Below are positions 1 to 10,798 of a stretch of 64,000 nucleotides of DNA, piece after piece. A program made the position numbers and the translations under genes. Below the pieces are notes generated by a model. It did not search any database. It was given only the letters and a program-made list of their open reading frames with translations, and was not told where the DNA came from. Each line of letters starts with the position of its first letter. Positions within the stretch are counted from its first letter, which is position 1. The stretch is from Clostridium guangxiense (GTDB lineage Bacteria; Bacillota; Clostridia; Clostridiales; Clostridiaceae), in the NCBI RefSeq assembly GCF_021043395.1, contig NZ_JAJNKE010000005.1:89576-153575 (forward strand), in the 5' to 3' direction.

Positions 1-753
1 TTTAAGAGTGAAACTTTTGGAACATTTTTTACTCTTGACGGTTATATAATGCTAACTGAAAAAGATGAATTTATATATCATGAGATGATTACTCATGTCC
101 CAATGGCAGTTAACCCTAATATTAAAAAAGTTTTGATTATTGGCGGCGGCGATGGTGGAACTTCAAGAGAAATTTTAAGGTATAAAACTGTAGAAAAAGT
201 AGACTTAGTTGATATTGATGAAAGAGTTGTTAGACTCTGCCAAAAATATTTACCACAAACAGCTTGTAAATTTGATAATGACAGCAGGCTTACTGCTCAC
301 TTTGAAGATGGTAAAGAATTTGTTAAAAATACTGCAAGTGGAACTTATGATTTAATTCTTGTTGATTCAACGGATCCAATTGGTCCTGGAGAAGGCTTGT
401 TTACTAACGAATTTTACAGCGATTGTAAAAGAATACTCAGTGATGATGGAATTTTAATAAATCAACATGAAAGTCCTTATTATAAAAATTACTGTCATGA
501 AATGAAACGAGCTCATAGTAAAATAAAAAATAATTTTCCTATTGCAATGGTTTATCAGTTTCATATGCCAACTTATGCTTCTGGGCACTGGCTCTTTGGA
601 TTTGCTTCAAAGAAGTATCATCCTTTAAATGACTTGCATGCTGAAGAATGGAACAAACTCGGACTTAAAACAAAGTATTACAATACAAACTTGCATAGAG
701 GTGCATTTGCACTGCCAAACTATGTTATTGAAGAGTTAGATAATGCCAAGTAA
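1..753 (+). CDS. speE: Spermidine synthase, 5'-truncated by window edge
   Basis: The window opens inside this gene. The frame is open from base 1 and the ATG at 49 is internal, because the residues before it (FKSETFGTFFTLDG) belong to the conserved N-terminal core; some 30-40 residues are missing. The methyltransferase-like fold shows GGGDGG (decarboxylated-SAM binding loop), the acidic DIDERVV strand and the catalytic DSTDPIGP loop. The enzyme transfers an aminopropyl group from decarboxylated SAM to putrescine in the cytoplasm. The last codons and the stop lie in a palindromic repeat. An agmatine or thermospermine variant cannot be excluded. Confidence 0.93.
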   Translation, partial: FKSETFGTFFTLDGYIMLTEKDEFIYHEMITHVPMAVNPNIKKVLIIGGGDGGTSREILRYKTVEKVDLVDIDERVVRLCQKYLPQTACKFDNDSRLTAHFEDGKEFVKNTASGTYDLILVDSTDPIGPGEGLFTNEFYSDCKRILSDDGILINQHESPYYKNYCHEMKRAHSKIKNNFPIAMVYQFHMPTYASGHWLFGFASKKYHPLNDLHAEEWNKLGLKTKYYNTNLHRGAFALPNYVIEELDNAK

Positions 754-990
754 CAATGCTTCGTCAAATTAAAAAAATCCTATAAATCTAAGGCTTAAAA
801 ATTGTAAAATCCTAAGATATTTCAATAACTTGCTATCGCTCAGACAGATTGAAATATCTAAGTATTTTATAATTTTTGAACCAAGATTTATTAGGATTTT
901 TTTAAATCGTTCCTTGTGCAGTGAAGCTGCGCTGAGCACTATATTTTACGCCATGCGCAAGCATTAGGTTTTAGATTTTTCGAAGCATTG
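742..990. repeat. Palindromic dispersed repeat, copy 1 (MITE-like, possible bidirectional terminator)
   Basis: An imperfect palindrome of about 130 bp (arms roughly 772-825 and 848-903) sits inside a 10-bp inverted repeat, CAATGCTTCG at 754-763 and its complement at 981-990. Related copies are at 34137-34282 and 38159-38348; shared blocks are AATGCCAAGTAAC, AAATCGTTCCTT and ATAAATCT. The left end overlaps the speE stop codon, so the repeat forms the 3' end of that gene. It separates speE from the convergent lactate operon and could end transcription from both sides. No transposase is present. Confidence 0.75.
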
Positions 991-1000
991 CGGAGAAAAA

Positions 1001-2302
1001 TCATCCTTCATTGTGAATTGCTTCAACTATACTTGAAACTCCATCTGGTATTAAAGTTATTTCTGCATCTTTTCCTACAATTTCAAATGCAAGCTCTAAA
1101 GCTCTTTTAAAGTCACGTGCATGATACATATGCATATCTTCTATTATTTTAGGATAACACATGTCCGTAACAATTATAACCTTGTGCTTATTCAGTATTC
1201 TAGCTAAAATTTGAAACTCCCATTGATCCGGTACAGTATCCTTCTTTGAAACTTTAAGTATTTTGCTTAGAAGTTCTTTAGGATTTTTAGCATCAGCTAC
1301 ATTTCTATAAAAAGACTCTCCACCATGTCCATCACAGCAGGAAGCAATCATTATTATAACTCCTCCATCTCTGCATAGTGATTCTCCAGCAGTCATGCCT
1401 TTTACAGCCTGATAAACATTTTGATCAAGAGGATATCCTCCATTAGTAGTAACTACAATATCTGATTTAGTTCCACTAACGCCATAAAACTTAGAGACAA
1501 ATTCACAACCCTTATTGTGTGCAAATTCACTGTCTCCAGCAAAGGCACTTATTATTTTTTTATCTTTATCAAGAGCTACATTTAGTATGAAGGCAAGCTT
1601 AGATGCCTTAGCTGCATAAAGCATATCCCCATGTATTGGGTTATTAAAAAGTTTACCTGTTCTTGAATTTTCACTATTTATAAATTCTGAACAGTGGTTT
1701 GCCATTATGGTTTCAGCTCCAGAAATTCCTGGGAGTATGCTTTTTCTTCCTCCTGAAAACCCTGCAAAAAAGTGAGGTTCTATAAAACCTTCTGAAATCA
1801 AAAGTTCAGTTTCTACTGCCAATTTATTTATCCAGAGTTCTCCGCCCGATGGAAGGATACCTATTTTTAAAAGATTATCTTTATCCTTTGCTTTATGACA
1901 GATTATATTTTCATTTTTAACTAAAGTTTCTCCAAACTTTTCTACCATCTCCTCTTTTGTAGTTGGTCTATGAAGGCCTGCAGCTATGAGTATTTTTATA
2001 TCAATGTTAGGATTTACCCTTCTTATACGAGTTAAAAGTATGGGGATAGTTATTTTACTTGGCACGGGTCTTGTATGATCACTGGTTATTATGACCATGT
2101 TTTTTTTATCTTTAACAAGTTCTTCAAGACTTTTAGAACCTATTGGATTGTCAAGTGCTCTTTCTACGATTTCTTTCTCTCTTAAATTCGTCTTATAATC
2201 AGCAGCCTTTGATATTAAAACCCCTTTTAAATTTTTCTCTGGCAGCTCTATTTCCATTATGCCTTTGTAATATGGTACACTAAATACAGGCATTTTACTC
2301 AC
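1001..2302 (-). CDS. larA: LarA-type nickel-dependent lactate racemase (DUF2088)
   Basis: A 433-aa cytoplasmic protein of the LarA family, which racemises D- and L-lactate (or other 2-hydroxyacids) using a nickel-pincer nucleotide. Family landmarks are visible: SDHTRPVPS near residue 74, AAGLHRPT near 106, and [14 protein letters not shown] near 176, containing histidine and lysine positions of the active site. The GTG start overlaps the stop of the upstream lactate dehydrogenase gene by 8 bases, so the two are translationally coupled; an ATG three codons in is possible. The cofactor genes larB, larC and larE are not in the window. As last gene of the Etf-lactate operon it would feed the isomer the dehydrogenase prefers. 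Confidence 0.85.
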   Translation of the reverse strand: MSKMPVFSVPYYKGIMEIELPEKNLKGVLISKAADYKTNLREKEIVERALDNPIGSKSLEELVKDKKNMVIITSDHTRPVPSKITIPILLTRIRRVNPNIDIKILIAAGLHRPTTKEEMVEKFGETLVKNENIICHKAKDKDNLLKIGILPSGGELWINKLAVETELLISEGFIEPHFFAGFSGGRKSILPGISGAETIMANHCSEFINSENSRTGKLFNNPIHGDMLYAAKASKLAFILNVALDKDKKIISAFAGDSEFAHNKGCEFVSKFYGVSGTKSDIVVTTNGGYPLDQNVYQAVKGMTAGESLCRDGGVIIMIASCCDGHGGESFYRNVADAKNPKELLSKILKVSKKDTVPDQWEFQILARILNKHKVIIVTDMCYPKIIEDMHMYHARDFKRALELAFEIVGKDAEITLIPDGVSSIVEAIHNEG

Positions 2303-3680
2303 ATACCTTTTCTGGATTCAATATATTCTTAGGATCAAAAGCCTTTTTTATATTCTTCATAAGTGAAATATATTCTTCTCCATACTGCCTAAACAAATAC
2401 GGTTTCTTTGCAAAGCCTATGCCATGCTCTCCTGATACAAGACCTTTTAATTCCATAGATCTAGTGTACATACATTCGAATACTTGTTTAAGCTTATTCT
2501 CCCATTCTTCTTTACTTAAATTATCTCTTAATATATAAACATGAAGATTTCCATCACCAGCATGGCCAAAACTTCTTATTCTTATATCAAACTGCTTTTG
2601 AAGTTCATTTGTATACTTTATAAATTCAGCCACTTTATTTCTTGGAACAACAACATCGCACTCATCCATTTCTGTGGTAGAAGCTTTAACTGCTTCAAGA
2701 AAAGCTCCCCTTGCATTCCAAACAGCTTCTTTTCTTTCATCCGTATCAACTATATAAACATCAAAAGCCCCTTCACTAAGGCAAATTTCAGCAACCTTCT
2801 CATAATCCTTTTCCACTTCTTCCTTACTGTTTCCATCAAAACTTAAAAGAAGATATGCATCTGCACTGTTATCAGGGAACTTTTTACCTAGATATTCCTC
2901 TGCCGAAAGTATTACCTCTCTTTGCATAAACTCTATAGCTGTAGGTATTGCCTTTGATTTTATAATTTTAGGTACAGTTCCTATAGCACTGTCAAGATCT
3001 TTAAAAGGTACTAAAAGACTTATAGTTTTTTTAGGAAGTGGAAGAAGCTTTAAAATTGCCTTGGTTATTATAGCAAGGGTTCCTTCAGAGCCACATATTA
3101 AATCCTTTATGCTGTAACCCGAACTGTTTTTAACGACCTTTCCTCCAAGATTAAGTACATCACCATTTGGAAGCACAACTTCAAGTCCTCTTACATAATC
3201 TCTTGTAACTCCATACTTTACAGCTCTCATGCCCCCAGCATTTGTACTTATATTTCCTCCTATGGTAGCAGACTTTTCTCCAGGATCTGGTGGATAAAAA
3301 AGATCATGCTGCTCAACAAATTTCCCTATTTCCATTAAAAGAACTCCTGGTTCAACGGTAAGTGTTAAATTTTCTTCATCTATTTCAAGAATTTTATTCA
3401 TACTGCCCATATTTAGCATTATACCACCGAGAAGTGGTACAGATGCTCCAACAAGACCTGTTCCTGAACCCCTTGGGACGACTGGTATACCTTTTTCATA
3501 GGCATATTTCATAATCTTAGATACTTCTTCTGTATTTTGAACTTCTAAAAGCACTTCAGGCATTCTACTTACTCCACCAAGTTCATCATGGCTGAAATCT
3601 TCATTTATTTCGTCTCCACTAAGTACTCTGTCTTCTCCTAAAAGTGATTTAAAATATTTTATATCCTCTATATTAACCAT
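2295..3680 (-). CDS. FAD-dependent D-lactate dehydrogenase, GlcD/LctD family
   Basis: A 461-aa flavoprotein with an N-terminal FAD-binding (PCMH-type) domain: [14 protein letters not shown] near residue 70 and [18 protein letters not shown] near 133. The C-terminal FAD-linked oxidase domain carries the metal/substrate motif [10 protein letters not shown] near residue 374 and a terminal SGEHGIG. Lying directly after etfB and etfA, it matches the electron-confurcating lactate dehydrogenase/Etf complex known from Acetobacterium (LctBCD), where lactate oxidation coupled to ferredoxin reduces NAD+. A GGAGGGG ribosome site precedes the ATG. A glycolate oxidase role is less likely given the LarA neighbour. 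Confidence 0.88.
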   Translation of the reverse strand: MVNIEDIKYFKSLLGEDRVLSGDEINEDFSHDELGGVSRMPEVLLEVQNTEEVSKIMKYAYEKGIPVVPRGSGTGLVGASVPLLGGIMLNMGSMNKILEIDEENLTLTVEPGVLLMEIGKFVEQHDLFYPPDPGEKSATIGGNISTNAGGMRAVKYGVTRDYVRGLEVVLPNGDVLNLGGKVVKNSSGYSIKDLICGSEGTLAIITKAILKLLPLPKKTISLLVPFKDLDSAIGTVPKIIKSKAIPTAIEFMQREVILSAEEYLGKKFPDNSADAYLLLSFDGNSKEEVEKDYEKVAEICLSEGAFDVYIVDTDERKEAVWNARGAFLEAVKASTTEMDECDVVVPRNKVAEFIKYTNELQKQFDIRIRSFGHAGDGNLHVYILRDNLSKEEWENKLKQVFECMYTRSMELKGLVSGEHGIGFAKKPYLFRQYGEEYISLMKNIKKAFDPKNILNPEKVCE

Positions 3681-3693
3681 AAAGCTTCCCCTC

Positions 3694-4902
3694 CTAAATT
3701 ACCGATTCCATTTTTTTATTTTCTTTTAGCTTCTCAATAAGCTTTGGTACGATTTCATATATATCTCCCACAATTCCATAATGACTTGAGTTAAATATAG
3801 GAGCTTTTTCGTCTTTATTTACAGCAAATATATATTCGCTGTTATTCATACCTGCTGTAAACTGAACTGCTCCTGAAACCCCTAGGACTATTATAAGTTT
3901 AGGCTTTACAGTTCTCCCACTTAAGCCTATTTGACTTTTAGCATCAATCCAGCCTGCCTCCACAAGTGGTCTTGTTCCTGCAACTCTTGCATTTAGGAGT
4001 TCTGCTAGTTCATATACCATGTCCATATCCTTCTTAGCTTTAATACCTCTTCCAACTGCAATTATAACTTCTGCATCAGATATACTATTTTCAGGCTGCT
4101 TTTGAGTAATTTTTAAAACCTTTATATTAGAAGTAAGCTTTTCTTTATCTATATTGCATATTGAAATTTTTCCACCTTTACCTTGCTTTCTTTCCGGTGC
4201 ACTCATAACTTTGTATCTAACCGTAGCCATTTGAGGTCTGCTGTTTGGATTTATAATTTGTGCCATTATATTTCCTCCAAAAGCTGGCCTTATTTGAACT
4301 AAATCCGTATTTCCCTTCATATCAAGTATTGTACAATCTGCCGTAAGTCCCGTTTTGAATCTTGCTGCAATTCTTGGTGCAAGTGATCTTCCAACCGTGG
4401 TTGCCCCAACAAGTATTGCCGTTGGTTTTATCTTGTTTATTAAATCTTCAAATACAGCTGTATAAGGCTCAATAGTAAAATCCTTAAGTTCTTCATAGTC
4501 GTATACAAAAACTTCATCAACACCATAATGTAAAAGTTCTTCTGCTTTTTCCTTTATGTTATGTCCAATAAACAGTGCATAAACAGGATGATGTATTTTT
4601 GAAGCAAGCTCCTTGGCCTTTCCTATAAGCTCAAAGGTTACAGGGTGTATATTTCCTTCAACGTGATCTACATATACCAAAATTCCATTCCATAAGCTTT
4701 TATCAATGGCCTTTACTTCTTCCTCTACAAATTCCATGATACCTTTAGGTCCTTTTCTAACGCACATTTTACAAAGCTTGCAGCCTGCATTTATTTCGAT
4801 TTTACCGTTATGATCTTCTATAGCATTAAATGGACATATATTGACAAGCTCTTTTATATTTTCCTTTGTAAGTTTATCTTGATTAACAACTAACTTTCCC
4901 AT
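3694..4902 (-). CDS. etfA: Electron transfer flavoprotein alpha subunit with N-terminal ferredoxin-like domain
   Basis: A 402-aa protein. Residues about 1-60 carry four cysteines (one in NICPFNAIE, three in [12 protein letters not shown]), enough for one [4Fe-4S] cluster, as in the EtfA-type subunit of lactate dehydrogenase complexes. The rest is a normal EtfA: a nucleotide-fold N-terminal part, then the C-terminal FAD domain with [33 protein letters not shown] and [12 protein letters not shown]. Spacing to etfB and to the dehydrogenase gene is 14 and 13 bases, consistent with one operon. The added cluster suggests electron exchange with ferredoxin. Confidence 0.93.
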   Translation of the reverse strand: MGKLVVNQDKLTKENIKELVNICPFNAIEDHNGKIEINAGCKLCKMCVRKGPKGIMEFVEEEVKAIDKSLWNGILVYVDHVEGNIHPVTFELIGKAKELASKIHHPVYALFIGHNIKEKAEELLHYGVDEVFVYDYEELKDFTIEPYTAVFEDLINKIKPTAILVGATTVGRSLAPRIAARFKTGLTADCTILDMKGNTDLVQIRPAFGGNIMAQIINPNSRPQMATVRYKVMSAPERKQGKGGKISICNIDKEKLTSNIKVLKITQKQPENSISDAEVIIAVGRGIKAKKDMDMVYELAELLNARVAGTRPLVEAGWIDAKSQIGLSGRTVKPKLIIVLGVSGAVQFTAGMNNSEYIFAVNKDEKAPIFNSSHYGIVGDIYEIVPKLIEKLKENKKMESVI

Positions 4903-4916
4903 AATAACTCCCCCTA

Positions 4917-5705
4917 TTAAACATATTTTAATTGTTTAAGCTTTTTAAATATTTTTCCTGATACCTCTTCACCGCTGCCCTTCCAAATTTCCCTATCATT
5001 ATTTACTGAAGGAGGAAATATTCTTTCCACTTGAGTTGCAGAACCATTAAGACCGTACTTATTTTCATCCTTGTCCTCAAAATCATTGAGGCAAATAGTT
5101 TCTATTTCTCTATCTTTAGTTTCAAGCTTTTTTCTATAGGAAGGAAGTCTTGGCTGGAATATATCCTTATCAATTGTAAGAAGACATGGATAGCTAACCT
5201 TATCCAGTTCTATAGTATTTGGCATATCCATTTCAACAGTTATATCTTTTTCACTTGCTTCTTCTACTTTTATTACATTTGCAATATGAGGTATTTTTAA
5301 ATATTCTGCCATTTCAGGACCAACTTGAGCTGTATCTCCATCTGTAGTTTGCTTTCCGCAGAGTATTAAATCAAAGTTGCCCATTTTTCTAATACCTTGA
5401 GAAATTGTATAGGCTGTGGCAAGCACATCAGCTCCTGCAAATTTCCTATCTGATATCAGAGCTCCTCTATCAACTCCCATCATATATGCCTCTTTAATAA
5501 CTTCTTTTGCCTGCGGAGGTCCCATAGTGATAACGCTTACACTTCCTCTAAACTTTTTTTTAAGTCTAAGAGCTGTTTCAAGAGCATATAGATCATACGG
5601 ATTCATCTTAGAATCTACTCCATCTCTTTTTAGTACTCCAGTTTTTTCATCTACCTCAACTTTACTAGTACCTGGAACTTGCTTAATGCATACTAATATT
5701 TCCAT
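4917..5705 (-). CDS. etfB: Electron transfer flavoprotein beta subunit
   Basis: A 262-aa EtfB starting MEILVCIKQVPG. The frame is open 28 codons further upstream, but the ATG at 5705 has a GGAGGGG ribosome site at the right distance and gives the family's canonical N-terminus. The adenine-nucleotide fold is visible in DLYALETALRLK, GPPQAKEVIKEAYMMGVDR and GKQTTDGDTAQVGPEMAE, the last shaping the FAD/NAD-binding bifurcation site. It is first gene of the lactate operon, downstream of a TATAAT box and a GntR-type operator. Confidence 0.94.
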   Translation of the reverse strand: MEILVCIKQVPGTSKVEVDEKTGVLKRDGVDSKMNPYDLYALETALRLKKKFRGSVSVITMGPPQAKEVIKEAYMMGVDRGALISDRKFAGADVLATAYTISQGIRKMGNFDLILCGKQTTDGDTAQVGPEMAEYLKIPHIANVIKVEEASEKDITVEMDMPNTIELDKVSYPCLLTIDKDIFQPRLPSYRKKLETKDREIETICLNDFEDKDENKYGLNGSATQVERIFPPSVNNDREIWKGSGEEVSGKIFKKLKQLKYV

Positions 5706-5736
5706 TGTAACCCCTCCATATTTAATATTGGTATCG

Positions 5737-5764
5737 TGGTATGACCAATTTTTAAATAAATTAT
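5737..5764 (-). promoter_or_regulatory. Lactate operon promoter -10 and FadR-type GntR operator
   Basis: On the minus strand a TATAAT (5759-5764) is followed by the palindrome TGGTCATACCA (5737-5747). TGGT-N3-ACCA is the half-site geometry bound by FadR-subfamily GntR regulators such as LldR. A further TGGT half lies just upstream at the -10. The operator sits at about the transcription start of etfB, so binding would block initiation. The regulator is encoded immediately upstream. Confidence 0.65.
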
Positions 5765-5810
5765 ACCACAATAAAAAAGTTAATTCCATAAAAAAGCAAA
5801 AGTTAAAAAT

Positions 5811-6506
5811 TTAACTTTTGAAAATAGACTTATTTATGAACTCTAAATGCTTTCTCATTTCTTCCGCAGCCTTTAATGCATCTTTATTTAGTAGTGCTTT
5901 ATATATACCTTCATGTTGCTTTATTAATTTTTCCTTGTTTTCTTCTTTTTCTATAATTCTATATCTGGCATCACTAATAAAAGTATCTATTAGTACAGAG
6001 GTAGCAGATAAGATATTAACTAAAAGAAGGTTTTTGGAAGCCTGTGCAATTGCATGATGAAACTCAACATCTAATTCTGTATTTAACTTTTCATCCGCAG
6101 TGGCCTTAAATTTATCTATTATAGCTTTTATGTCTTTAAGTTCATCAGCTCCAATTCTTTTTGCTGCAAGCATTGCTGTTTCAGTTTCCAAAACCATTCT
6201 GAGTTCAAGCACATCTTTTGGGCTACTTTCCTGAAGCATAAACATAAGTGATAATGGTTCAAGGAGACTGTCATCAAAATTCTTTTTTATAAAGTTTCCA
6301 TCACCATGTTTACTTTCAACAAGCCCCAGTATTTCAAGAGATCTTAAAGCCTCTCTTATTGAAGTCCTGCTTACCTTAAGTTCTTCTACAAGTTCTCTTT
6401 CAGGAGGAAGTTTATCACCTTTTTTAAGTTTCCCCGTTTTTATCATTTCTTTTATTTGTTCAATTACTACTTCATACACCTTTTGGTTCTTTACTGGAGT
6501 AAACAT
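5811..6506 (-). CDS. GntR-family (FadR subfamily) transcription regulator of the lactate operon
   Basis: A 231-aa regulator. Residues 1-70 form the winged helix-turn-helix (KLPPERELVEELKVSRTSIREALRSLEILGL). The C-terminal FCD domain is all-helical, with metal-binding candidates in ELRMVLETETA, DVEFHHAIAQAS and a late HEGIYKALL. The ATG at 6506 has an AAAGGTGAT ribosome site; an upstream ATG at 6539 has none. The neighbouring operon and its TGGT-N3-ACCA operator suggest an LldR-like lactate sensor that derepresses etfBA-ldh-larA. Confidence 0.85.
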   Translation of the reverse strand: MFTPVKNQKVYEVVIEQIKEMIKTGKLKKGDKLPPERELVEELKVSRTSIREALRSLEILGLVESKHGDGNFIKKNFDDSLLEPLSLMFMLQESSPKDVLELRMVLETETAMLAAKRIGADELKDIKAIIDKFKATADEKLNTELDVEFHHAIAQASKNLLLVNILSATSVLIDTFISDARYRIIEKEENKEKLIKQHEGIYKALLNKDALKAAEEMRKHLEFINKSIFKS

Positions 6507-6762
6507 AACATCACCTTTTTCTATAAAGCTTTGTAACATAAATTATACTACAAATTTTATATTGTATCATCATTTAAATTAAAACATATATCACATCGCT
6601 AAATTCTGGTCATGTTTTGAAAATAGTACTCACCTTATTAAATTTGTTTTTGAACCTTTTACTAGTATATTGATTTCCTCCTAAAACAGAAAGTTTTCTT
6701 GAAAAATTCTTGACTTATATTATATTTTTTTAGTTACAAATTATTACCAACTTCAAATATAT

Positions 6763-9700
6763 TTACTTCAGCAATTTTTTTGCTTTATCCACTGTTACTG
6801 TATTATTACTAGCATAAACACCAATCTCCTTAATTGAATATCCATATTGAGTTGCAGGAGACTTACAGTATATTCTTACATATTTTGCAGTAATAACCGA
6901 AAAATCTAAACTTACATCTCCGCCATTACCATCGGTAACTGATTTAACAGTTTTCCAACTGCTTTCATCTTCTGGATTAACTGCTGCTACCTGGATATCA
7001 TATCCTTTAGCATAAGCATCTGACCAAGATATTTTTACATTATCTATAAAATAAGGATTCCCTAAACTTACATATACGTATTCTGGGTGATTATCTTTAT
7101 TTGCCATCCAATTTGAACTCCATCTGGTTCCACTATTACCATCAGTAACATTCTGAGGTCCAAGCCCATCAGCTTCATTTGATGAGGATACTGCTTTTAC
7201 ATTAAGTGCTACATTAACATCTTGATCAGAAGTAACTGTTGTTTTCACTAAACCATTAACTGCACTATATAATTTTCGTACGGCTACATTAACTTGACCA
7301 TATGTTGCTGATGAATTATTTGAAATATCCTTACCTACAGTTATAGCTGAAGCTAAAGTCGCCCAAGAATCAGTTGTATAGTCACTTGCTTTAAACTTGC
7401 TTACATATTTCAGTTCTGCTGCTAATGATGATTTACTCACAGAATCTTTTATCATTGGATTAACTGAAACTAAAGATTTTGCTGGTACAGTTGTATATCC
7501 AATTTCTCCAGAAGCATTACGAAATTTTACAGTTAAAGGAGTACTACCTGGATTCCATATTAAAGCTGTGAACGAATTACCATTTTTGTATACACTAGCA
7601 TCTCCGTTTTCTGCCCATATTTCATTTGTACGTTGTCCAAGAGTTGCCATATTATTTACAAACCAATAAGTGTTATAGGTCTCATTATGTTGTACCTTTG
7701 ATGGATCCCACTTAGTAAGCACTGCTGCTGGATCACTTAAGGATTCAATTGGCCATGTTACATGACGCCAGCCTGATTCTGGATCATTAGGGTCTGGTGC
7801 TGCTCCCTTATTAGGATCAGTACTATTATTATAGTTAGCTATAATGTCTTCCTTCATACCTTCATATAAAGCTGCTGCCTTGTCCTTATCATTTTCTATA
7901 CCGTAGTTTGTTAAATACTCTGAAGTTGGAAGCCAGTGTATTCCATAAATACATACTGGATCCCCACTAAAGAAAGTACCATAAAAGTTAGAGGCTCCAT
8001 ATACTTGTCCTACTGTCTTATGTTTATAATCTGGCACCCAGTTATCTCCATCATAATTAAACCAATATTGTTTTACTGATCTTAATTCTGTAGTAAAACC
8101 ATATATTCCAGCATCTCTATAGGTAGTATTTCCCGAAACCTTTCCCCATAGATATTCTCCTACCCAACCAAATAAGGATTCTCCTGCTGCTTCTTGATTA
8201 TTTCCATCTTCATTATCAGCATATCCACCTGCCCAAGAATGACCTTCATATGGATCAAAATTTCTAAATTGAGGAAATTTATCATCTGTTTTTGATGGAT
8301 TAGCATAATCTCTTATTAACATTTCTACCATTTGACCGTACTTCTTTAAGAAGGCATCATCATAGGAAGCTAATACTGCTGACGCAAAAGTAAAATATCC
8401 ATAAGTAAAGTGGTGATCTGTAATACCCACATTTGCACCAAACTCACTATTTTTGTAAATTAATGTTCCCCATTCTGGGTTATAATCAAAATAATAGCCT
8501 TCAGTTTCTCCTGGTGTATAAGTTAACCAATTAGTTAAAATCCCCTTAATTCTAGCAAGGAACTTATCTCTATAATCCGTTGCATGAATCTGGTCTGCCA
8601 CGAGCACACCCTCAGCTAACGGATGCAGTGCTTTTCCTTGCCAATAAGCATCTCCGTTCATGTAACCTGAAGTAGTATCATCATCTAACCCTTTAAGATA
8701 CTTAAGCAATTCATCACGTGAATATCCATCGTTTAAAGGTTCAGTGAATTGAGGAACTATTCCATTAAACTTATCTACTGTACTAAAGGAATTTCCTTCA
8801 TGTACCTTAAGAGTTCCTCTTACAGAAGGATATGATAGATTAGTAGTTGAATCTGAGCTAGCCTTCCATTGACCTGGAAGCATGCACATTAATGTATTCT
8901 TAGAGAGATCTGTACGCTTTAAGTCAGTAATAACTGTAAAGTTTGTAGTAACATTCGAACTTACAGGATCATAATTATAGTTTACTTTAGTATCTGTAAC
9001 AAAAGCATAAGCATGTTGATAGAAATAATTTAAATTACTAGCAGCAGGCATAGTAGCAATTGAAAGATAGCCTTGTCCGCCTCCTAGCTGCATTTTAATC
9101 TTAGCTCCTACCTTTTTAAAGACAGTACCTTGAGGTGCAAATATTCCATAATATTTCTTAATATTACTTGGCGTAGGTGCCCCATCTACATTTGTTACTT
9201 CTATGCCAATATGATCTGCAGTTATAGTTTCTCCATCGTTTAATAATACAGCATTATTGTTATCATCATATATTTTTGTAATTACTGTTGAATATAACTC
9301 AACAGAATTAGGATCGCTAAACTGAGAGAATATATATGGTGAGCCTTTTACAAAAGTAGTTTTCATTTTTTCTGCATCGTTATCACTTAATACAACACTC
9401 GCAGAATAATCACCATATCCACTTATTTTACTGTTCATCTTAGCAGTATCTATTGTATTTGACATTAAGTAAAAATCTATGTTTCTTTCTGTCTCAACGG
9501 AGTTTCCTTGAACCCAACCTGCACTTGGAGTTAATACTCCTAAACCCTGTTTTGAATATTTAGCTTTTAAAGGTAACGTTATCAACGGATTTCCTAGATT
9601 TTTTATTAATATTGATTGCCACCAATCATTTGATGGAATTGGAGTATTTATATTGCTTGTTTTTTCATAAGGTTCAGCTGGCTGAGGAAATTTATTAGGA

Positions 9701-10731
9701 TCCGTTAAGTAGCTGCCATTTCCAACTTGTGTAACTGCAGGGGTAGGTAAATCTGGTATTGTATAAACGGGTTGAGGATCTCCAGTAACATAATCGTAAA
9801 CCTTAAATTCTTTTAATCCAAATTCACCCGTAGTAGTTCTTGTTATCCCACTCATTCTTACATATCTTCCAGTTGCATATAATTGAATATTTTCCTCTCC
9901 GCCTCTACCATTTAATTGTCTATAAACTTTTTTCCAGTTAGCAGCATCATCTGACACCTCTATATCATAGCTCCTTGCAGGTGAATCCCAATCTAATATG
10001 ACTCTTCCTATAGTATGCGAACTTCCTAAATCAACGTATATCCATTGCAAATCATCCATTTCAGAGCCCCAGTGAGTACCTAGATTCCCATCAACTGCTT
10101 TATCAGGATCTACTTGACCATCAGTAATATACCATTGTTTATCAACTGAAGATGCTACTGCATGCTTGTTTAAAGCTATATTCTCTCCTAAAGGTGCTGG
10201 TGGTGGATTTAATCCTCCTGTACCATATACCTGAAAGTCATAAATTGAGTAGCCATAATTACTAAGTGCTCTTTTAATAAGATGCAGACGTACGTATCTT
10301 CCTGTGCCACTTACTACAATATCTTCATCTCCACCTTTGCCATCTATAACTGGACTAATTGTATGCCAGGTGTCTTCATCATCAGAAGCTTCTATTACAT
10401 ACTGTGAAGCATAAGCACCCTCCCATTTGATTTTAACATCTGAAAGTGATGCTGTAGAACCCAAATCTACATAGATCCACTCATTATCTTTTCCCCACTC
10501 CGATTCCCAACGTGAACTATTGTCCGAATCTACGGCTTTGTCTGAAGTATTTGCTCCATTTGAAGAAGATGCATAGGTTGCCCTATTTAAAGAAATTAAA
10601 TACGGAGAAGTTTGAGCCTTTACAATTTGCGTGGAACGCATCTCAAACATACCAAAAATTATAAAACAGGTAAGTAAAATAGCAGTTAATTTTTTTAACA
10701 TATACCTCTTCATAAACACTTTTTTATACAT
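6763..10731 (-). CDS. Secreted endo-beta-1,3-glucanase, GH81, with three F5/8C (CBM32-like) domains
   Basis: A 1322-aa exported enzyme. Residues 1-40 are a signal peptide (basic start, hydrophobic LTAILLTCFIIFGMF). Two discoidin-type domains follow at about 41-172 and 183-318, each with the DKAVDGN...W...IYVDLG pattern, and a third at about 1185-1310. The GH81 catalytic region, about 335-1085, begins with PIPSNDWWQSI and includes ITDHHFTYGYFTFASAVL and EDGNNQEAAGESLFGW, where the catalytic Asp and Glu residues of the family lie. It would cut laminarin, curdlan or fungal wall glucan outside the cell. The first ATG has a GGGGTGG ribosome site. A LacI-type operator lies upstream. Confidence 0.92.
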   Translation of the reverse strand: MYKKVFMKRYMLKKLTAILLTCFIIFGMFEMRSTQIVKAQTSPYLISLNRATYASSSNGANTSDKAVDSDNSSRWESEWGKDNEWIYVDLGSTASLSDVKIKWEGAYASQYVIEASDDEDTWHTISPVIDGKGGDEDIVVSGTGRYVRLHLIKRALSNYGYSIYDFQVYGTGGLNPPPAPLGENIALNKHAVASSVDKQWYITDGQVDPDKAVDGNLGTHWGSEMDDLQWIYVDLGSSHTIGRVILDWDSPARSYDIEVSDDAANWKKVYRQLNGRGGEENIQLYATGRYVRMSGITRTTTGEFGLKEFKVYDYVTGDPQPVYTIPDLPTPAVTQVGNGSYLTDPNKFPQPAEPYEKTSNINTPIPSNDWWQSILIKNLGNPLITLPLKAKYSKQGLGVLTPSAGWVQGNSVETERNIDFYLMSNTIDTAKMNSKISGYGDYSASVVLSDNDAEKMKTTFVKGSPYIFSQFSDPNSVELYSTVITKIYDDNNNAVLLNDGETITADHIGIEVTNVDGAPTPSNIKKYYGIFAPQGTVFKKVGAKIKMQLGGGQGYLSIATMPAASNLNYFYQHAYAFVTDTKVNYNYDPVSSNVTTNFTVITDLKRTDLSKNTLMCMLPGQWKASSDSTTNLSYPSVRGTLKVHEGNSFSTVDKFNGIVPQFTEPLNDGYSRDELLKYLKGLDDDTTSGYMNGDAYWQGKALHPLAEGVLVADQIHATDYRDKFLARIKGILTNWLTYTPGETEGYYFDYNPEWGTLIYKNSEFGANVGITDHHFTYGYFTFASAVLASYDDAFLKKYGQMVEMLIRDYANPSKTDDKFPQFRNFDPYEGHSWAGGYADNEDGNNQEAAGESLFGWVGEYLWGKVSGNTTYRDAGIYGFTTELRSVKQYWFNYDGDNWVPDYKHKTVGQVYGASNFYGTFFSGDPVCIYGIHWLPTSEYLTNYGIENDKDKAAALYEGMKEDIIANYNNSTDPNKGAAPDPNDPESGWRHVTWPIESLSDPAAVLTKWDPSKVQHNETYNTYWFVNNMATLGQRTNEIWAENGDASVYKNGNSFTALIWNPGSTPLTVKFRNASGEIGYTTVPAKSLVSVNPMIKDSVSKSSLAAELKYVSKFKASDYTTDSWATLASAITVGKDISNNSSATYGQVNVAVRKLYSAVNGLVKTTVTSDQDVNVALNVKAVSSSNEADGLGPQNVTDGNSGTRWSSNWMANKDNHPEYVYVSLGNPYFIDNVKISWSDAYAKGYDIQVAAVNPEDESSWKTVKSVTDGNGGDVSLDFSVITAKYVRIYCKSPATQYGYSIKEIGVYASNNTVTVDKAKKLLK

Positions 10732-10798
10732 TATTCCACCCCTTTAATTTTTTTAATACAGCATACTTATTTAAAAAGTAAGTTATTAGGTATCATAT

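Noticed and set aside
4917..5789. Longer etfB start at 5789
   Set aside because: The extra 28 residues cover the promoter and operator and lack a ribosome site; ATG 5705 gives the canonical N-terminus.
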